11,632 nt of DNA from the NCBI GenBank assembly GCA_934247875.1, contig CAKQJZ010000061.1, forward strand, positions 1-11,632, written 5' to 3'. This document shows positions 7,957 through 11,632 of the stretch, in pieces. A program made the position numbers and the translations under genes. Each line of letters starts with the position of its first letter. Position 1 is the first letter of the stretch. The notes under the pieces were generated by a model. That model saw only the letters and a program-made list of their open reading frames with translations. It was not told the DNA's origin and ran no database searches. Source of the DNA: an uncultured Spirochaetales bacterium. Lineage in GTDB: Bacteria; Spirochaetota; Spirochaetia; Sphaerochaetales; Sphaerochaetaceae.

Positions 7957-9036
7957 CTATTTTACATCATTCATTATTGAGTTTTCACTGATGCTATCAA
8001 AAGCATTAACAAGAGTCTTATCAAATGATAAGAATACATTCTCACCATTATCTTTAGGAGGAAGTGATGATTTAGCACTAACCTTCACTCTTTGCTTGTT
8101 TTCGATTTCAATTACATATTCATAACTTGTACCAAGGAAAGTTCTCTCTATAACAGTTCCCTTAATACCAGAATCTGAGAATTCAAACTCATCTGGTCTT
8201 ACTGAAAGCTTAATGCTTGAGCTATCTGTTTTATCATTAGCAATACGATTTAGCTCAAATGAGTATTCAGATCCATTAAGCTGAATAGAATCAGAATTCT
8301 TCAAAGTGCATTCAAGAACATTGCTCTCACCAATGAAGGTTGCAGCAAATAAATTCTCAGGATGTCTATATACATCCAGAGGAGTTCCTGTCTGCATGAT
8401 TATGCCTTTATTCATTATGGCAATTCTATCAGAGACAGCTAATGCTTCACTCTGATCATGAGTAACATAAACAGTTGTAATACCAGATTTTTTCTGGATA
8501 TCACGGATAGCAGAACGCATCTCAACTCTGAGTTTTGCGTCTAAGTTGGATAGAGGCTCATCCATTAATAGAACGTCAGGTCTTATGACAATAGCGCGGG
8601 CAAGTGCTATGCGCTGCTGCTGACCTCCGCTCATATTCTGAGGTTTTCTATCTCTCAAAGAGGAAATCTGAACCATATCAAGCATCTCATTAACACGATT
8701 TGTCTTTTCTGGATCTTTGATTCTTCGCTCTTCAAGACCAAATGCTACATTTTGAAAGGTAGTCATATGAGGAAATATTGCATAATTCTGGAATACCATG
8801 CCAATGTTTCGCTTATTCTGGGGGATATTGTTAATCAGCTTATCATTGAAATAGAACTCACCGCCTTCTATAGAGTTAAATCCTGCAATCATTCTGAGGA
8901 GTGTTGTTTTACCGCAACCAGAGGAACCTAAGAGAGTGAAGAACTCACCCTCTTTGATCTCTAGGGATAAATCTGGAATAATTGTATTTTGCCCGTATCT
9001 CTTGACTGCGTGTCTTATGCTTATTGAAACACTCAT
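7957..9036 (-). CDS. ABC transporter ATP-binding protein (FbpC/PotA type)
   Basis: The cytoplasmic ATPase that powers the importer; two copies would sit under the fused permease. All motifs are intact: Walker A GSSGCGKTT (37-45), Q-loop around Gln83, signature MSGGQQQR (135-142), Walker B LLMDEP (156-161), D-loop SNLDAKLR (163-170) and switch histidine in VTHD (His193). After about residue 235 a C-terminal TOBE-like domain follows, as in the FbpC/PotA/UgpC group, where it has structural or regulatory roles. The 359-residue length is normal. The ATG at 9036 has GGAAGG eight bases upstream and lies 24 bases after the binding-protein gene. The family as a whole has mixed substrates (ferric iron, polyamines, sugars, phosphonates), so automatic labels such as spermidine/putrescine or iron(III) transporter should not be trusted here. 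Confidence 0.94.
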   Translation of the reverse strand: MSVSISIRHAVKRYGQNTIIPDLSLEIKEGEFFTLLGSSGCGKTTLLRMIAGFNSIEGGEFYFNDKLINNIPQNKRNIGMVFQNYAIFPHMTTFQNVAFGLEERRIKDPEKTNRVNEMLDMVQISSLRDRKPQNMSGGQQQRIALARAIVIRPDVLLMDEPLSNLDAKLRVEMRSAIRDIQKKSGITTVYVTHDQSEALAVSDRIAIMNKGIIMQTGTPLDVYRHPENLFAATFIGESNVLECTLKNSDSIQLNGSEYSFELNRIANDKTDSSSIKLSVRPDEFEFSDSGIKGTVIERTFLGTSYEYVIEIENKQRVKVSAKSSLPPKDNGENVFLSFDKTLVNAFDSISENSIMNDVK

Positions 9037-9060
9037 ATTAACTACCTTCCAAAGAATTAC

Positions 9061-10092
9061 TTATTTAACGATTGTTGTAAGAAGATCTGTGAACTTAGTC
9101 TGAACAGACTTCTTAATACCAGCTGACCAAACAGAATCAACAGCAAATATGTTAGCTGTCTTCATGATAGCTTTAGAAGCTGGAAGTTCAACATCGGTTC
9201 TTACAGGACAAGCACCAGCACTCTTTTCTGCTAGAAGAGCCTGACCTTCTTTGCTAGAAAGGAAATCAGCAAGGAGCTTTGCATTCTCTACGTTCTTAGC
9301 ACCCTTTATGATGCTTATACCACTGAGCTTGCTAGCAGCGCCTTCTGACATATAACAGAAATCAACATTAGGAGTATTAGAAGCAACAAGCTGCAATGCA
9401 GGAGCATCCCATGCAAGGCCTACAGCATATTCACCAGATACTACGCCCTTATAAGTTGCTGCTGAACTGTTAACTACTCTGCCATCAAGTTGCTTCAAAA
9501 GTGCTTCAACATAGTCCCAGCCTGCTTTAGCGTCAATATCACCATTACCGAAATCAAGAAGCATATTCTCAAGGTGGTTATAAGCAGATGAAGAAGTACC
9601 AGCATCACCAAAAGCAATCTTGCCTTTAAGAGCTGGATCTAGTAGGTCTTTATAACCCTTAATACCATTAGGAACCATAGTAGTATTCCATACAATTACA
9701 GGACAAGTACCATTAATTGCTGTAAATACACCACTCTTGTTCTTATAAATCTCAGGATACTCTTTATCTGTAGAAGCTACATATGTCTCAAAAAGAGACT
9801 GATCGGTAAGAGCCTGATACTCGCCTACCCAAGTAACATCACAAGAAGGATTATCTTTCTCAGCTTTGATTCTAGCCATAACTTCGCCAGTACTGCCTGT
9901 GATAATCTCAACCTTAATATCATACTTCTCTTCAAAAGCAGGAATAACAGCATTTAGGTTATCTGTAGAAGTAGCAGTAATAAGAATGAGTTTATTACTC
10001 TCACTCTTTTGTGCAGCTTCAGCATTACCTTGTGCGAATACTGCTGTTAAGCAAATAAGAGCAAATGCTATTACCATTAAAGTTCTTTTCAT
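9061..10092 (-). CDS. Periplasmic solute-binding protein of the FbpA/AfuA/aminoethylphosphonate group
   Basis: Captures the substrate in the periplasm and passes it to the permease. The 343 residues begin with a signal peptide: MKRTL, a hydrophobic core (about 5-16) and VFA/QGNAEAA, with cleavage expected after Ala20, a pattern typical of spirochaetes. The mature part looks like a type 2 binding fold: ITGSTGEVMARI (64-75) near the start of lobe 1, then CDVTWVGE (84-91), LKGKIAFGDAGTS (155-167) and VSGEYAVGLAWDAPA (218-232). FbpA has its iron-binding Tyr-Tyr pair just after the corresponding SGE-type segment; here the residues are Trp228-Asp229, arguing against ferric iron. AfuA-type relatives bind hexose phosphates. 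ATG 10092 is chosen because AAGGAG lies six bases upstream and translation then opens with the signal peptide; the frame extends to 10152, but that extension would bury it. It is first in the operon. Confidence 0.9.
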   Translation of the reverse strand: MKRTLMVIAFALICLTAVFAQGNAEAAQKSESNKLILITATSTDNLNAVIPAFEEKYDIKVEIITGSTGEVMARIKAEKDNPSCDVTWVGEYQALTDQSLFETYVASTDKEYPEIYKNKSGVFTAINGTCPVIVWNTTMVPNGIKGYKDLLDPALKGKIAFGDAGTSSSAYNHLENMLLDFGNGDIDAKAGWDYVEALLKQLDGRVVNSSAATYKGVVSGEYAVGLAWDAPALQLVASNTPNVDFCYMSEGAASKLSGISIIKGAKNVENAKLLADFLSSKEGQALLAEKSAGACPVRTDVELPASKAIMKTANIFAVDSVWSAGIKKSVQTKFTDLLTTIVK

Positions 10093-10124
10093 AAAAAGCT
10101 CCTTTTTTAATGAAATTTGTTTTA

Positions 10125-10153
10125 ATAATAAACCCGTTAAAATAATTTGCAAA
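10125..10153 (-). promoter_or_regulatory. Promoter of the ABC-murR-murQ operon
   Basis: On the minus strand TTTGCA (10153-10148; or TTGCAA one base later) is separated by 17 bases from TATTAT (10130-10125), a near-consensus -10. Transcription would start near 10118, leaving a leader of about 25 bases with the AAGGAG of the binding-protein gene. It lies downstream of the terminator of the preceding gene, where a promoter is required. Confidence 0.65.
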
Positions 10154-10183
10154 GAAAATTATTGATAGATAAAAATAATTTTC
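10154..10183. promoter_or_regulatory. Perfect 10-bp inverted repeat, candidate MurR operator
   Basis: GAAAATTATT (10154-10163), ten bases, then AATAATTTTC (10174-10183): the arms are perfect inverse complements. The centres of the arms are 20 bases apart, about two helical turns, which suits a dimeric regulator. The repeat abuts the -35 hexamer of the operon promoter, and a perfect match of this length is unlikely by chance even in AT-rich DNA. It lies upstream of the predicted start of transcription, so it acts as DNA rather than as an RNA hairpin of this operon. Linking it to the RpiR-type regulator encoded in the operon is inference. Confidence 0.55.
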
Positions 10184-10211
10184 ATACCAAATAAGAAATA
10201 GTTCACACATT

Positions 10212-10254
10212 AAAAAAATGACTGCTTACTTTCTTTTTGGGAAAGCAAGCAGTC
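10212..10254 (-). terminator. Strong intrinsic terminator after the B-repeat protein gene
   Basis: On the minus strand GACTGCTTGCTTTC (10254-10241), loop CCAAAAA, then GAAAGTAAGCAGTC (10233-10220) make a 14-bp stem with one G-T wobble, followed by A and seven T. It lies 32 bases after the stop codon and insulates the transporter operon from upstream transcription. Confidence 0.93.
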
Positions 10255-10285
10255 AAAGACAAGATAACTTGTTATTAATTCAATT

Positions 10286-11569
10286 CTAAAGAACCCTACA
10301 AAGTCGTGTACGATAATAATAACCATGGGTTGTTGGACTCTTCAATGAAGTAAAGACTGTCCTACGGTAGTGTCCTTCAAGTTGGTAATATTTAACATAC
10401 TTTGCATCTTCTTCTGGAGCACCTGGAGAATTAACAACAATGATTGGCCTATTAGTTTCTGAACTAGACCAATAGCAAGGATTACAATTACTTTCATTTG
10501 TTAAATTCTTTATGTCAGGACCATGACTATCATATTCAAATCTTACTATCTGTATTACTTCTTCAATAGAAGGAACAAACCATTTGTCTCTATATTTTGG
10601 ATCAATGTTTTTTTCTGTAAATAATAGAAAATAATTCCATAGAGTTTTATTCTCAGATGAATTATCTCTAGTGAAAAGATTTGAACCACAAGCTAATGCT
10701 TTTTTTGTATTACTATATCCATCTCCTATATCATCTCCATTTCCGCCTGTTTGATAATTTGTATTTGCCCATACAGTAAAATTATCTTCACTTGGCTCAT
10801 ATTTATTATAATAATCCGAACCCAATATGTAGTAAGATAAATCATGATTTTTATCTACTGCTATATACTTATATGGATAGTCAGAAGGAAGCCCCTGCCA
10901 ATTTGTCGCAGCGGTACGAACTCCACGTTTTCCTAAGATTACAAGTTCAATACCATTTGTCTTTAAGCCTTCATCAGATCCAATATATTCTCCTTTCAGA
11001 GTGTACGTATCACCAATATTCAACTCATTCCAAACTGCATAGAGATTAATGTCTTCAAGCGCCTTGTGTTTAGTGAAATCAAAAGGAGTATTTTTTGTTG
11101 TATCTGTTGTCCAATGCTTAAACGTATCTGCAACACTTTCTTTGTGGTCATTAGGCTCTTGAATTGGATTGATTAGGGTTCCATGTGATACAGTGGTGCT
11201 ATTGATCTTTTTGTTTCCAACATACCAATTTATAGTAGCTTTACCATTGGCATTCACCCATTTGCCTTTTAGCGTTATATCGCTATTTATCGGATTATCA
11301 AAATTGAATTCAGAGTCTTTTAAATACCATCCAATAAAATTATAACCACTTCGTGCTGAATCTGTTGGTTGTGGAACTTTTTGGTCTTTTACAACAACTA
11401 CTTCTTTATTAGGTTTTCCGTCGTAATATTCAAAAGTTACAATTCTGACAGCTTTTGCATTACCTTCAACATACATCAGATCTTTAGTAATAATCGTATC
11501 AAAATCAAAGATATTACCATTTATTATCCATTCATCAACTAGATAATGAACTTTGTAGTCGTTACGCAT
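10286..11569 (-). CDS. InlB B-repeat protein with C-terminal DUF1566/C-lectin-like domain; lacks an export signal, probably 5'-truncated
   Basis: A 427-residue protein of unknown function. Residues 42-105 form a Listeria-Bacteroides (InlB B) repeat, with VTFEYYDGKPNKEVVV, SGYNFIGWYLKDSEFNFD and DITLKGKWV; a second, more diverged repeat is at about 112-180, ending INLYAVW. Residues about 12-38 (EWIINGNIFDFDTIITKDLM) match only the second half of another repeat. The C-terminal part resembles DUF1566 or related C-lectin-like folds of surface proteins: DKWFVPSIEEVIQI (328-341), CYWSSSE (365-371) and the final RTRLCRVL. Such proteins are normally secreted or lipoproteins, yet no signal peptide is present. 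The ATG at 11569 is preceded by GGGGTGGG five bases away and by an in-frame TAG 15 bases upstream, so the frame cannot extend further. It may be a 5'-deleted relic, a recombined cassette or an unexported protein. Confidence 0.78.
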   Translation of the reverse strand: MRNDYKVHYLVDEWIINGNIFDFDTIITKDLMYVEGNAKAVRIVTFEYYDGKPNKEVVVVKDQKVPQPTDSARSGYNFIGWYLKDSEFNFDNPINSDITLKGKWVNANGKATINWYVGNKKINSTTVSHGTLINPIQEPNDHKESVADTFKHWTTDTTKNTPFDFTKHKALEDINLYAVWNELNIGDTYTLKGEYIGSDEGLKTNGIELVILGKRGVRTAATNWQGLPSDYPYKYIAVDKNHDLSYYILGSDYYNKYEPSEDNFTVWANTNYQTGGNGDDIGDGYSNTKKALACGSNLFTRDNSSENKTLWNYFLLFTEKNIDPKYRDKWFVPSIEEVIQIVRFEYDSHGPDIKNLTNESNCNPCYWSSSETNRPIIVVNSPGAPEEDAKYVKYYQLEGHYRRTVFTSLKSPTTHGYYYRTRLCRVL

Positions 11570-11587
11570 GAAAACCCACCCCTAAAA

Positions 11588-11616
11588 AAGATTTTTGAAA
11601 AGTTTTTAAGATTTTT
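11588..11616. repeat. Short direct repeat in the leader of the B-repeat gene
   Basis: AAGATTTTT occurs at 11588-11596 and again at 11608-11616, 20 bases apart, in a very AT-rich leader (11570-11632). I see no clear minus-strand promoter before the window edge. On the plus strand TTGACT (11619-11624) looks like a -35, but any -10 would fall beyond the end of the window. Confidence 0.35.
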
Positions 11617-11632
11617 CTTGACTTGTATATTA

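Noticed and set aside
9061..10092. Lipoprotein reading of the binding protein through Cys14 (ALIC)
   Set aside because: The cysteine sits too early and is followed by more hydrophobic residues and a good VFA/QG signal peptidase I site.
6293..10092. Iron(III) or spermidine/putrescine transporter
   Set aside because: Family similarity of the ATPase and permease would suggest these names, but the binding protein lacks the FbpA tyrosine pair and the genes are fused in one operon with murR and murQ.
9866..10165. Open frame on the plus strand over the signal peptide of the binding protein
   Set aside because: It is antisense to a clear gene and crosses the operon promoter; no ribosome binding site or family similarity was seen.
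10025..10210. Short minus-strand frame overlapping the start of the binding protein in another frame
   Set aside because: It covers the promoter and palindrome, and shares the same DNA with a well-supported signal peptide in another frame.
10792..11049. Open frame on the plus strand inside the B-repeat protein gene
   Set aside because: Antisense shadow with low-complexity composition and no domain.
1..11632. CRISPR array, tRNA, rRNA, transposase or integrase
   Set aside because: No regularly spaced repeats, cloverleaf, conserved rRNA segment or recombinase motif was found on either strand.

Overview
The window reads as bacterial, AT-rich accessory chromosome, with every gene on the minus strand; transcription therefore runs from high to low coordinates. 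A host-associated spirochaete, Treponema- or Sphaerochaeta-like, is the best guess. The binding protein has the short signal peptide ending VFA followed by QGNAEAA that is typical of spirochaete ABC binding proteins, and the low GC and the Listeria-Bacteroides-repeat (InlB B-repeat) protein fit. This is a family-style inference, since no rRNA or other marker gene is present.

Layout, in the direction of transcription. (1) 11632-10286: a protein of InlB-type B-repeats plus a C-terminal DUF1566/C-lectin-like domain. It has no export signal and opens in the middle of a repeat. A strong intrinsic terminator (10254-10212) follows it. (2) 10183-3653: a six-gene unit with a good promoter (10153-10125) directly preceded by a perfect 10-bp inverted repeat. 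Its genes encode a periplasmic binding protein, an ABC ATPase, a fused two-domain permease, an RpiR/MurR-type SIS regulator, MurQ (N-acetylmuramic acid 6-phosphate etherase) and a cytosolic TPR protein, and it ends at an intrinsic terminator. (3) 3635-1: a type I restriction-modification operon, hsdM-hsdS-hsdR. The genes are linked by ATGA stop/start overlaps, and hsdR is cut by the window edge after 67 codons.

How the parts may work together. The ABC transporter belongs by sequence to the ferric-iron/hexose-phosphate/aminoethylphosphonate (FbpABC/AfuABC/PhnSTU-like) group. However, the binding protein has no tyrosine pair where FbpA binds iron, and the transporter genes run without a break into murR and murQ. 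The simplest reading is a cell-wall-sugar salvage operon. The transporter would bring in MurNAc, MurNAc-6-phosphate or a related compound, MurR would sense the 6-phosphate, and MurQ would convert it to GlcNAc-6-phosphate and D-lactate. No PTS MurP, MurNAc kinase or anhydroMurNAc kinase lies in the window, so direct import of a phosphorylated sugar is an attractive but unproven possibility. This is the most interesting system here. The hsd operon is a conventional-looking defence system, probably not functionally linked to the mur operon.

There is no gene-free stretch longer than 300 bases. The two main gaps (10093-10285 and 3523-3695) hold the promoters and terminators described.
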